In this document: positions 1 through 11,560 of the stretch, in pieces
Layout: each line of letters opens with the position of its first letter
Numbering within the stretch: the stretch's first letter is position 1
From: Hydractinia symbiolongicarpus
Taxonomy: Eukaryota; Cnidaria; Hydrozoa; Anthoathecata; Hydractiniidae
NCBI RefSeq assembly: GCF_029227915.1
Contig: NC_079880.1
Location: 10,753,501 to 10,817,500, forward strand
Reading direction: 5' to 3'
DNA length: 64,000 bases
Notes under the pieces: generated by a model
Told to the model about the DNA's origin: nothing
Database searches by the model: none
Seen by the model: only the letters and a program-made list of their open reading frames with translations
Position numbers and translations under genes: made by a program

Positions 1-52
1 TTTTCTGGTCCGTAGTTGGATATTTGAAATAATGAAGTAACAAACAAAAAAA

Positions 53-81
53 ACAAAACAAACAAACAAACAAACGAATAA
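53..81. repeat. AAAC-rich simple repeat
   Basis: Short run of (AAAC)n-like sequence just beyond the last visible ADRM1 exon, inside the intron that leaves the window. No coding signal. Confidence 0.7.
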
Positions 82-172
82 ACAAAGTAACAAACAAGAA
101 AAGTCAGAGGGAAAATCAACACAGGTAGCACGTAATATAAACATCAACAAATGAGACGATTAAAGTAAATAC

Positions 173-3100
173 CTCCTTTTGCAGCAGCGTTGACAGCATC
201 TTGACTGAGTTTAAATTGTTGCATTAATGGCGCTAACTGACCAGACTGTAGTGCAGCGCTGAATACAGAGAGTGCCTGCAACGGAAGAGTAGCGGCTTAG
301 ATAGAGTTGGACGCACAATTTATACTAACCCACTTTCAAGGAAAAAAAATGGGGCCGTCACACATCTTTGTTTTTTGTCTGCGCCTGGGTATTTTATTCC
401 CGTTTAAAAATCACTCACAATTAAACTGTGTTTATTAAATTCTTTAACGGCGAGCTTTTTTCAAAAACATTACCACTGACTTTTCAAACGAAAACCAACA
501 ATGTTTAGTATCGTTTAAAAAGCCTTTCACTGGTTTATCAAACAATACGGATTTGCTTAGATCGCGACGAAAGCCTTTTGATTGTTTTATATCAAAATAT
601 CAACATTTTCAGCATTCACAAAGGGAGTTTTTTAAAAATCTAACTAAATCTGGCGATTGTAGCAGACTTTGTGTAAAAGGATGTTGTCCTGCAGGTGGGA
701 AACACCGTACGGCACAAATATTTGAAAAATTTACTAAGCCAACATAGAATCATATTCTGATGATCAAAACAAGCTGAAAATGTTACCTGCTTAAATTGCG
801 GTGACTGCACTGTATTGCGTAACTCTTCATCATCAGCCGGTAAACCACCTGCAGCGGGCAGGAAAGGTTTTAACCGAGTTTGCACCTCTTTATCTTTCAA
901 CAAAGGTAGTAAAGCTTCAGTCGAAAACGATGCTGCCAGATCAACACCTTAAATAAAAGTACTCCATTATTGTTACATATATAGACAAGCAATAAAACCC
1001 ACCTTTACATGCAAGGAATCTGATGAACGTTTTAAGTACCATTGACTGTGGGAAATACTAGAAGCTGATTTTTAACTACTTTAATACGTTATATATATAC
1101 TTTTGTTTCGGCAGATAACTTTTTGTATTTTTTTAAAGAATTGGATTTCATAAAAACATACTGACACAAAATGTCATCTTAAGAGATTCGTTAAGAATGT
1201 ATGTTAAAAATGTCACTTAATAATTTACTTACTTTCTTGTTGTGCTGCAGCTTGTGGAACTATAGATAGAATTTATTAATCATTTATACACGCATTTTTC
1301 ACTCCTATTTCTACTTGAACCTTCACACGAAATCCAGGGCACAAAATAAAATGCATTCCAATCCAATAATGTATTATACATTATAAAGTATTATGTCAAT
1401 GCAACAGTATTAGTTATTGGTCAAGTTTTGGTTAATGTTTTTGTTCATCTTATGGTTCATGGATAGTTTTCATAGTCATATCAACTTAACAGTGGATGCT
1501 GCTGATAAAGTTAAGTAAACTTTGTATATACCTTGCATATTTGACAGGATATTTTGTAAGTCACTCAGTTGTACAGCACCTGCTGATTTGGCTGTTCCTG
1601 AAGGTGCTGAAGTGGCAGCAGGCGTTGGATTGGAAGCAGGTGGTACACTTGCTGCAGCGGGTGCAGGAGTTGCTGAAACCGTTGCAGGTGCAGCTGCTGA
1701 CCTGAAATTAAAGTTTTTTTCATAAAAAAAGTTAGAATGTTGGATCTTTTAGAATTGTTATTCACAGATGACAAAGAAAATAATAAAAACCCAACAACAA
1801 CAAAAACAAAACCAACAGTAGTAGATTTTTCATCAAATTTCAATCTGAAACTCTATCAGAACTTACTCTCTTGTGCTTGCTGCAGTTGTGTTCCTTGAAC
1901 TAGATCTAGAATCATCACTGTCAAATCCACCTGCACCGCCAGCACCACCAAGTCCAGTCATACCCAACAACTGCATCAACTGATTTTGATCCATGTTATT
2001 TAGCAAACTTTGTAAACTAGAATCACCTGGAATTAAATTGATGTGAGAAGGCAATCAAAACAAGACAGACATGGCACAATGAAAAAAGCTAGTAATTTTT
2101 ACCTAACTGATCACCAAGTTGTGCCAAAGCTGGTTGAAGTCCAGCTAGTCCTCCACTTCCACTGCCACCTCCACCACTAGAAGCAGAGCCAGGAGCTGGA
2201 GGGTTGTTCAAAAGTTCATTCACTTTCTTGCAGAATTCTTCATCTTTGTCCTCTTTAGGTTCTTGCATCCAAAAGAAAAATTTTCTACTTGAAGATTTGA
2301 ACTTTAGAATATATGCACGACCAGTGGTACATTGAGATAATCGTTTGAATTCAATATCATCCGGAAAAATGATCAAGTCCTACAATATAAAAAAAATTTA
2401 ACTGGATAAAATATATTGATATGACAACACAAACAGATTAAATTTTTCAATTTTTCTGAAACTTTTCAATGCTTTTAAAGAAGTGATACACTTAATACTT
2501 ATGTCGGATCACTCTTAAGAATCAAGCATAACAAAATCCTGAGATGCGTCACACATCTCACATAATTATAATCATCAAGGTGTGCCATTTGTTTTTAGCA
2601 ATCTATAGGCTGTTAAAGATTGTTTTGCCATTTTTCCAAAAAAATTTATGTTAATCAATTCACCTTTATAATATTTATGCATTTATAAAGTTTGAATGCA
2701 CTTCCCTTAACCCTATTTGGTAAGGGTTTTTCGACCAATTCCCCCCTCTCTATAATTTTTAAAGTGAGAGTGCTGTCATAATAAAAAATCGTATGTGGGA
2801 ACTTCAAACTTTAACACACATTCAGGAATTAAAATTGTAAATTTTTAGCAGGTTGTGTGTACCGCCTATTTTTTGAATTCCATTCACAACTTCAGTTAAA
2901 CAGAAACACAGGAAACAGCCCTTCGTTGACACTGGACTGAGCCCTAGTACAGGTAAACCATGTGGCACATGTGTTTTTGCCTAATACCCTTTTAGTACAG
3001 TTTATTCATGTTCTTCACTCCGCCATAGCAAAAAAAAAGTCAATATTATTTTATTTTCAAGAATAAGTTTCAGTAAACGTTAACAAATTAATATGACACC

Positions 3101-6100
3101 GGAATGAGCACTTAGTACAGGTAAGCTGTGCCACAATGCGTATAGCTGTAATAGCATTTTCCCCGAAAAATTTATCACAACTTCTATTTAAATAAAAAAA
3201 CAACACAAAACAGCTCGTTAAACATTTATTACAAGTAAACCGTGTCACACGAGAAATAGCCGCAATACCATTTTTCAAAATAACTTTATCACAACAGTTT
3301 AAATAAAAACACAGGAAACAGCCCATTGTTGTTCTGTCCAGCTAAAAAAATTTACTTAGCAGGTCAAGTTTCAATTTGTTGCATAACAATTTTTTTGGAG
3401 GTAAAAAGTTTCCATATATTAGGTGAAGAGAGTGCAAAGAGAGACACATTATGGAGTTTTAAGAACAATGTTAGAAAGTTTGAGCAAAGATAATTCTTTG
3501 GAGCAAAATCTAGATAGCTAAGCATTATTTCCAGACAGATTTTTATTGTGGTTACCTTTCGTTAGCTAATTATTCTTCCACTTCCACATTTTTTAGCATT
3601 CTTCTCCCTACGAACTAGGTTTCACCCTACAAAATTTTAAAAATGGAGGGTGTAGCATAAATGTGATTCGTCAATTAAGGCAACACGGCAACAAAGCTGA
3701 ACCGAATCGCCGAATACCAAATTGAATTTAAACTTTAAAAGAATGGGAATAAATACAGCTAGGTAAAGCTACCTAGTTAGCTTCAGCAGAATGCTACCTT
3801 GAAATCTATGTTCCTAGCTAAAATTATAAAATTGGTTTCTTTAAGATTTATACATGGCTGGAGAACGTGATATTTATTATATTCCTATAGAGTTATGTGA
3901 TGAGCAGCTATCATGAAAAATATAAAGGGATGAAACGTTTGATGTAGCTAAGTGCTTCAAAGAAAATGGGGAAATATTGGGAAAAGATTGGGTGTGTAAA
4001 AGCATTGTAAAACCAATCTGTCCTTGTTGCCTCGTGGCTGCATATGTAAATTCTGGTGATCTTTTTGGATGCTTTGGGGTAAAATAAAATGCCAGGTTGT
4101 GTAAACATGTGAAAAAATAAGGTTTCCGATTGGTTAATAAAATTAACGTCTGGCGCAAAAAAGTTGACAGTGTTAATACTCCGGATTAATGGTCAAAAAT
4201 GTCGATTTTATGCAGTCGCGAAGATTATGGTAAAAAGGGATGTGACTTTAAAAAGATGTATAAAAAGGTTGGTAAGACGATGAAAAGGTTATGAAAAAAA
4301 ACAAATACTATGGTTGTTTCAGAGGAAAGAGGGAAGCAACAGCGCAGCTTAGGTACCATTTTGCATGACAGACAAACGTATATGGGTATTAATATAGATA
4401 GATAAAATATTTATTATTACATTATTATGCTCTTTATGATACAATAATGAAAATTTTAATCATTGCAATAATGTTAATTTGAACATTCGTTTAGAGGCAA
4501 TGTTCTTTCAAAAAAAATCTTGTTGAATTGTTTAGAAAATGTATTAACAAGTATACAAAACTATGCTTATTACAACGGTAAAAAATATATACATAAAATA
4601 TCTACCAAATGTTCTTGATTTTTTTATATCGAACTAATGCAACCCTGACATAATTGCATCAAATGTACTCAGTATGTTTTTTTCCACAATTTTGGCATGT
4701 TGAGTTACTTTCTTCAATTTATCCCTGGCCGTCTTCTGTCCTTTTCTGTGCAAATTTTTTATGCATAACCAACATCTTTGTGGTGTCTCTGATGACGAAG
4801 AAAGCATGTCATCTACTGATTGTCTTGGACAGGCATTTACTCTAACTGATATAAGATAGGGCTGTTATGTTCCATTTTCTTGATTTAGGTTTCACTGTGT
4901 GTATAACAACTTTTTGATCAAAAACCCAACTCTTAATGAACTCAACTCTTAGAGTTACCTTTCTAAATCTAAGAGTTGGGTTCATTGGTGGCAAAAGTAA
5001 AAAGTTATTTTTTCTTTTTTAAGTTGTTACATTGTAACAGAAAGTGCCCAACCATTGTGATCCCTCTCTGTAATAGCCACTGCCAAATTGGTATTGAAGT
5101 ATACACTCTGTCCACGGACATGTTTTAACGTAAGATAGAAACTGTTTTGCCTAAAGGGAACCCAAGGTATAAAATGATGTAGGATTTATATTAAAGAGCT
5201 AAAAAAGTTGGCTAACAAGTTTTTTATTTTTTAAAAGGCTTTTTTCGTTCTGAAGATATTCACATTTAAAGAATTTCAGATTTCATTATGCTGCATAAAT
5301 TATGATGTCATATTTAAGCAATAGCAAATTTTGACATTTTCTGTCACCAGTAATTTTAGACCTGCTAAGGGGTGTGCATTCAAACTTTATCAATGCAGAG
5401 ATATTTTAACGGTGAAATTTACATATAAAAAAAAAATCGAACAGACAATGTTTTTACACTAGCATTTTTTATTATGTGTTTTTCACTCTGAAAGGATCTG
5501 CCAGGGTAAAATGGGAATTAAAAAAAAAACAATGGATAAGCTCCGGAATGCCTAGCCAAACCCCAGACTATGAGATTATTGTTGAGAATTTTTTCAACCT
5601 TTACTCCTGAATAGCCAAACTTAAAAAAAAATGACTTTGCAAATCAACTACATTCAAAATGTTTCACTGTAGTTAAATATTACTGTCAAATTCTTATTCT
5701 CCCTGTTGGCAAATGTCACATGATACTTTTAAACCACAGGTTTCACAGAATTACAGGTCCTTTGTTTTTAGGGTAGCCATTATGACTTGAAGGAAAACAT
5801 GCCGCTTACGCAGCCAACTCTTCATAAATAGGAGGTGAATTTTTGTATAGTTCTTATTTAAGTTTCTTCTGTGAGGGTTTGACCTCAACCGAAGTGGTAC
5901 CACATGACATTCCACATGACATTCTAATAATAAAATTTAAAATACAGTATTTTCCGGTATATAACCCACGGGTTATAAGTTGAGTTTTATAACTTCCACC
6001 GTTGGTGTGGGTTATAATGTGGTGCGGGTTATGTGATAATTTTTATATCTTCTGTCCTTTATTGTGAAAGTTTATTCATTAAAAAAATAGTACCAACGGG

Positions 6101-8612
6101 ATAAAATGCGTACATTAATATAACTGCATGCACAATCCTATATATACGTAATCTTATGTGATTTAATTTTTTTTCACACAGTGAAATTGCTTTAACTTTT
6201 TATTGCTTGCCAGTGCTAATATTACGAGCTCTCTCTGAAACACAATTCTGGAGATCATTTTTCTTTTGTGTTGAATGTAATTCTAATCTATTTATAACTT
6301 TGCAATCACATTGAGCACATTGAAATGATTTGCTTCTGGTAATAGGGCAATATAGCAGGTATCATTTTTAGGTTTGATTGACAGGTATTTTACAACCTAG
6401 TACCCAGGACTTAATTATTTATTCCTGTTAAAAATATTGAAATTGTTAAAATTAAAGTATAGATAATAATTTTCTTTTTTATCTTTGCTACCTTCAAGCG
6501 ACAGGTGGCCACTGAAAATATCCAAAAAAATATAAAGTACAATTAATAAGACACATGCAACTATCTGCTCCTCATTGCCGCCATTCATTTCAACATGCAC
6601 ACTGTGATTGCTGAGATATATAAATACATAACAAAATTCAATAAACATTAGAAAAGAACATTCCGTACATTGCTGTTACTGACAATCCATGATAATTATT
6701 ATGTTGTTTATTTTTAAAAAAAACTTAAATATACACAAAAAACAGAGATTTTACTTTAGGTTTATAACCTTTTTTTTTGTTTGTTTGTTTAATTGCAGGG
6801 AGCAAGAGTTATTATTGGCTGAAACTAATGTCTACAAATAAAAAGAAAACAGCGTTGTCTGATTTAGTACTGTTGGCATTAGCAGATGATCGAATTGTCA
6901 AATTAATTTTAATTCATTATTATTTCGTCAATCGGAGACAAGAAAGTTAAGACTGAGAGAGTCGCTAGTTCAGACATTCGGTTCTCATGTTTGGGGTTCA
7001 CGAGTTTAAACTTCCCCCACTTGTCTCCAGCATGAAAAATAAACAGAACACACGCACATGTTTATAAAACGATTAGCCTAAGTAAAAATACACTAAAATT
7101 TTTTCTTAACATGATGTGGGTTATACCAAGGTGCGGGTAAGTAAAACTCATTGATTTACATTTTATGCGGGTTATACGAAGGTGCGGGCTATCTGATAGC
7201 ATCTAGTTTATAACTCCCTAAAAAAGCTGAGCTGCAGGTTATACGATGTGCGGGTTTAATACCGGAAAATACTGTACATATAAATTATAAGTGGTACCAC
7301 ATGACATTCTAATAATAAAATTTAAAAACTTTAGACTCAAAAGTTTTTTGTTTTCTCTTTCAAAATTTGATGATGTTAAATGGTGGTGAACCCTACAGTT
7401 CACCACCTGTTAATTGAGGTTGCTGAAGATAGCACTTATAGATCTGTTGAGAGGCTTGACTTTTAAAACAGCATCCAGTTCTTAGTAGAAGCCCAATGTT
7501 TAATCCAAAGACAAGATGGTAGGCCAGTGTGAAGGGTGGTCACAGGGTATGGATACTAGTGTTCTCCTTATCTCAGGCTCTAAAGATGCTGCCCAGGACT
7601 GTGGTTGATCAAGGCTCCCAGAATGCCTTGCCTACCTTAGCTGTTATAGTCAATAAAAAGGAGCAGTTAAGTCAACTAGTTCCCCTTATCGTTGTTGATT
7701 AACCCACCCACCTCTTTTTGTTTTTATGTACATCAATTACTTCATGCATTAGCATTGATGTGTACAACTGTTATTACACTAATCACTCCTACAATCAATC
7801 ATAACCTACATATCAACACAATATTGCGCCATCAGACAAACATCTACAAAACCAGTATATTTGTCTCAAAGTTTCTTTTGCGACGAACAACAAACAACGA
7901 ACAACAAGGCTAGACGATCTACAAAACCAAATGGATGAATCGATTGGCATAAAGGATCAGGTTTACTTATACCAGTCCTCTTGCCTTAAGGTTTTTTTTA
8001 TGATGCTAATTTGGTTTCTTGTGGTTACTAAATTTTTCATCCAGGGGTAAGGCACTGATGGCACGCATTGGTGAGGATGCCAGGCTTCCTTTCTCAGCCA
8101 AATAGGATGAAGATGTGTTTGTTTACCTAACGAAAAAGTTGTGCAATAGCATTTAGCTAGTAGGTATTTCTACAAAATTTGCTGAGATGTAGGCGATTCC
8201 ACAAGAGTAACTGATATGTAGGCATATCAGTTATGCCTACATATCAGAGAAAAAACAAGAGAAATATACATAGCATGTTGTTATTTTTGTTGTTGCTTCA
8301 CAAACCATAGCAATTAACCTGGATCCCCAGAAGAGATCATATATGGTAGCTACAGCTATATATACTACATTTTATAAATCAATTTAGGATGCCAATGACT
8401 AAAGGAAATTAACTTACATCTTCAATAGTTCCCGATGTTCTATCTTTCCAACAAAAATGCATCAAGGAATCATCACTTTGATAAATGTAAACGAAACCTT
8501 TCCTCTTATCTGCAGTGACAGTTGTTCCACGTAGATTCATTTTACCAGCACGAAATTCAACCAGATTTTTGGAAGAAGGCAATGCGCTTGTATTTCCAAA
8601 CAAAGCAGTCAT
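173..8612 (-). CDS. ADRM1: Proteasomal ubiquitin receptor Rpn13 (3' end off window)
   Basis: Rpn13 sits on the 19S proteasome cap, binds ubiquitin through an N-terminal Pru domain and recruits and activates UCH37 through a C-terminal DEUBAD domain. Exons from 5' to 3': 8612-8418, 2379-2103, 2026-1867, 1701-1532, 1259-1233, 947-787, 275-173; all junctions are GT..AG and in phase, giving 299 residues in the window. Residues 1 to about 130 match Pru ([40 protein letters not shown]). A Gly/Ser-rich linker and an Ala/Pro-rich low-complexity stretch follow. Exons 6-7 read as DEUBAD ([19 protein letters not shown], then [13 protein letters not shown]). The last tens of residues of the family are missing because the final intron runs off the left edge. 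The ATG at 8612 opens the conserved MTALFGN start. Intron 1 is 6 kb and full of repeats; exon 5 is only 27 nt. DNALI1 starts divergently 2.9 kb away. Confidence 0.93.
2711..2765 (+). mobile_element. piggyBac-type MITE end, isolated
   Basis: TTAA at 2707-2710 is followed by CCCTATTTGG and then GGTTTTTCGA. This matches, in reverse complement, the right end of the complete element at 12430-13070. I could not find a matching second terminus nearby, so this is probably a truncated copy. It lies in ADRM1 intron 1. Confidence 0.55.
2870..3340. repeat. Local repeat, about three diverged units; family also at 37.5 kb
   Basis: The motif AAATAAAAACACAGGAAACA, followed by GCCC, or a diverged form of it occurs near 2899, 3190 and 3300. 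Each is associated with a TAGTACAGGTAAACC-like block (2945, 3113, 3225). A further copy in the same orientation is at about 37500-37690. There is no convincing ORF, so this is a non-coding dispersed repeat of unknown class. Confidence 0.6.
3341..5890. other. ADRM1 intron 1, repeat-derived, no gene seen
   Basis: AT-rich intronic sequence. Only short random ORFs are present. An inverted repeat at about 4924-4983 (CCAACTCTTA against TAAGAGTTGG) can form a hairpin. Nothing else is recognisable. Confidence 0.6.
5892..5942 (+). repeat. Left flanking direct repeat of the TIR element
   Basis: AAGTGGTACCACATGACATT, followed after a small internal duplication by the tail CTAATAATAAAATTTAAAA. The same 39 bases occur at 7289-7327 on the other side of the element at 5944-7275. 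The repeat contains the palindrome GTGGTACCAC. Confidence 0.85.
5944..7275. mobile_element. Non-autonomous DNA transposon with TIRs
   Basis: The left end reads ACAGTATTTTCCGGTATATA. The right end is its near-perfect inverse (TACCGGAAAATACTGT). Inside each end, subterminal GTGCGGGTTAT-like motifs recur several times. No transposase ORF is visible, so this is a 1.3-kb non-autonomous copy. I do not assign a superfamily because the target duplication is unclear. It lies inside ADRM1 intron 1. Confidence 0.8.
7289..7327 (+). repeat. Right flanking direct repeat of the TIR element
   Basis: Direct copy of the 39-base sequence at the left flank (5892-5942), starting 13 bases outside the right TIR. 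Confidence 0.85.
7328..8210. other. ADRM1 intron 1, no gene seen
   Basis: No exon or repeat with clear ends. Short ORFs here have no recognisable domain. Confidence 0.5.
8211..8247. repeat. Perfect 15-bp inverted repeat
   Basis: CTGATATGTAGGCAT and its exact reverse complement are separated by seven bases. It lies in ADRM1 intron 1, 170 bp from the exon 1 donor. A partial copy of one arm (GCTGAGATGTAGGCG) sits just before it at 8181. Confidence 0.85.
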
Positions 8613-8781
8613 TTTTGGCTAAATTTTGTACACCTTTTCAAAATACGACGTGTGGAGTGAGAAACGAAAAGTGTGTTTGTTGCCTGTTTTGTTTTTGCTA
8701 GCGTCACTGTTCTGCCCGGATAATGAACATTGGCCTGATTAAGTACGGCAGCTTGCACCGGTTAAGAACAGGGCAGAAAAT

Positions 8782-9140
8782 ACATAATCAGGGCAACATA
8801 ATCAGGACAGGCCGGCTTATTACTCAAAAAATATTATTTGGCACTTATAAAAGGGACATATAATCAGGGCAGGCCAGTTTATATACGACAGTGTAATATT
8901 ATTTCTCATTTATTATAGAACGAACATAATCGGGGCAGGCCGACTTATGTATGACACAGTCAAATATTATTCGAGACTTATAGAACGAACGTAATCGGGG
9001 CCGACTGGCTTATGTATGGCATTTTTCTATTATTTCTCACTTATTATAGAACGCACATAATCGGGGAAGGCCGGCTTATGTATGACAGTCAAATATTATT
9101 CCTTATAGAACAATATAATCGGGGCCGACCGCTTTTATAT
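8782..9140. repeat. Minisatellite, 58-67 bp unit, five to six copies
   Basis: The unit core CATAATCGGGGCAGGCCGGC, followed by TTATGTATGACA and an AT-rich part ending TATAGAACGA, recurs with starts near 8798, 8859, 8926, 8991, 9057 and 9115. Related fragments (ATAATCCGG) continue to about 9640. It begins about 170 bp upstream of the ADRM1 start codon. Confidence 0.85.
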
Positions 9141-11560
9141 CATTCGTCATCACTTCTGCGAATAGCCCTGGTGGCAAAGTTGTTGTTGCTCTCAAATGAA
9201 ACGAAATTTCGCGGCAAATACTAAATTTTGGGATTCGCAAGTTTAATAATTTTTCACCAAACTTAATTCCCGCAAAAAGAATAATTTAGGTTCCGTGAAA
9301 TTTTGTTACTTCAAAGTATATTATGCTGAAATGCATTTACTACAAGATTAGTTTTAAACTAAGAATTACGTCGAGACTTTTTTCTTCCGCCATCTCTAGT
9401 TTTTAGGGGTGTTCTATCTTCCAGAGAATGTTTAATTCACAAAGTTCGAAGAAAATGCCAATCACAGCCTGCCTGGCCAGCCATTATATCAGCGTTCATA
9501 ATCCGGTCACCACTACATAACCAGTGCAAAAAAAACATAATTGGATCATGTGTACATAATCCGGCTGTCCCGGTTGTAAACAGGCCGTTTTCGCAATCTG
9601 GGCAGAACATCACGATCCGGTTGCCGACACAATACGGACCCCACAATATCCCCGACGCGCCGAACGCGGGACCCAACAGTTTTTTTAAAAAAAAAAACAT
9701 ACACTGTTTTATATTTGAACGGCCAGGGGAGATTGCGAAGAAACCCCAGTTTTCAGTAGAGGTTGCTTACGTGATAAACTTGATCAATGGGGACAATAAA
9801 TGCAGCAAAATAATATATGGAAATACTACTATGATAACGTCAGCATAAACAAAACTAATTTAGCTTCATTTAATTAGTTGAATTAATTTAGTGGTACTTT
9901 TTACACAATGAAAGGTACATACATCTCTGACAATTTATACGCACTTCAAAGACATCATAAACGATACAGAATTTTCTATGTTTGGAAAATTATTGAAAGC
10001 TTGGTTCCAAACCTTGGTTACAACAGAATAGAAGTATCTATTAACCCACGCCTTGGAAGAAAATGTTTACAACCGCACATTTTCTAGCAACTTTCAGAAG
10101 TTGAGATCGTCTTCGCTGCCACTGCATGATTGAAAATTTTACCTATGGTTGGGTGTGTTTAAAGATGAGATTTCTGTGTGCTTTTTGCCTTGGGTACATT
10201 CTTGGAAAATTGAACATTGTTCTAATCATGTTTCGCACACGATTGTAATCATCAAAAAAATATGTAAACGAAAAAGGAGAGTCAACTATGATTACCATGT
10301 GAAAAGTAGTTTTAAGAATAATGTAGATTTTTTTATGTTCGGGAAGAGCTTTCTTCTTTCTTCTTCAACATTTTTACCCCAAATTTTAAAATGTTTAGAA
10401 GCAAATTACAACAATCCAATAATTACGTTATATATCATTACGCTCTCGTTGTATTGTAAAAACTGTTTTCCTTACGCATCACACTAAAATTTCATCATTA
10501 ACAAGAAGAAACAAAATATATACAACACTAAATACAAAGCTTTTTGTAACTCCTTTTGATTCTCTAAAGAAAAAAAATCTTCATTCTTGAAAAATATTGC
10601 CGGCTCTACACTTTTCGCGCTGTCTTTGTCACCTTTAGGTTTTTTCCTCGTAAAAAGGGTTATGAGAAAAAAGTGTTGTCTTTTGAAAAAGGTAATGCCT
10701 TAGAAACATTACAATGCGTGATCTGGTAAGAATGGAGATATACTTATGACTTAGACTGCGCAAAACATCTTCTTTGGTTTGAATATAAGCCACGACTCTC
10801 CGTTAAAACATTAAGGGGATGGCACTTTTTCGGCCATTAACGGAACAGAACGGCTGACTTTTTACTTTAAATAAGCCTCCACAACCTCCCTCTAAAATAT
10901 TGATATAATCGCACTTTTTCCGGCCATTTTACAAAATTGAGGAGAAGCGTTTACTTACAGTTTCTGTGGCACAGTGCCTGGTAGGTGTTGACAAAAGTGC
11001 TTCTATTTTGCAGACACGTGTTGGGCTAGTGGTGTTAAGAATGTGTAAGTGTGTATTTGCTAAGCAGAATAATTTTTCTCTTCACTTCAGGGCACTTTGT
11101 AGGGCTTGGAATCTGACGCGAGTACGACGCGAGTGAAGTTGGACACGCGCGGCAAGTGCGCACTCGTTCTCTCTCACTACCATATGCAAAAAATATATTT
11201 AGATTTTCTGTTTTTTAACGTAACTACTTAACCAGTCTAAAAAAATAGTCGCACAAAATAGGGTCGGATTTTAAGGTCTGTCTTTTTTTATATTGACTGC
11301 TTAGTAGAGCCCGCCTCCTCTTTGTAAGTGTGACGCGTCAGGTGAGCATAGACCCTGGGGGGGGGGGGACGAGCAGAATAATCTATGCCAGAGGGGTTCT
11401 TGGGCCATGTACATAGCTTTAATTTTGATGACTGTGCATAAATACATGCAGTGGTAACACGAAGTCATTTTTTTGATGCAGTAACCATAACCACCGAGAG
11501 AGCAATCTCGTGCCGCAGTCACTGACAAGCCTCTTTTACTTCTAAGTTTTAAAAGTGAGA
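9141..11560. other. Intergenic region between ADRM1 and DNALI1
   Basis: Divergent spacer between two genes. It holds minisatellite-like fragments to about 9640, a run of at least 10 G near 11357, and short ORFs with no recognisable domain. The DNALI1 promoter should lie at the right end, but no TATA box is obvious. Confidence 0.55.
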
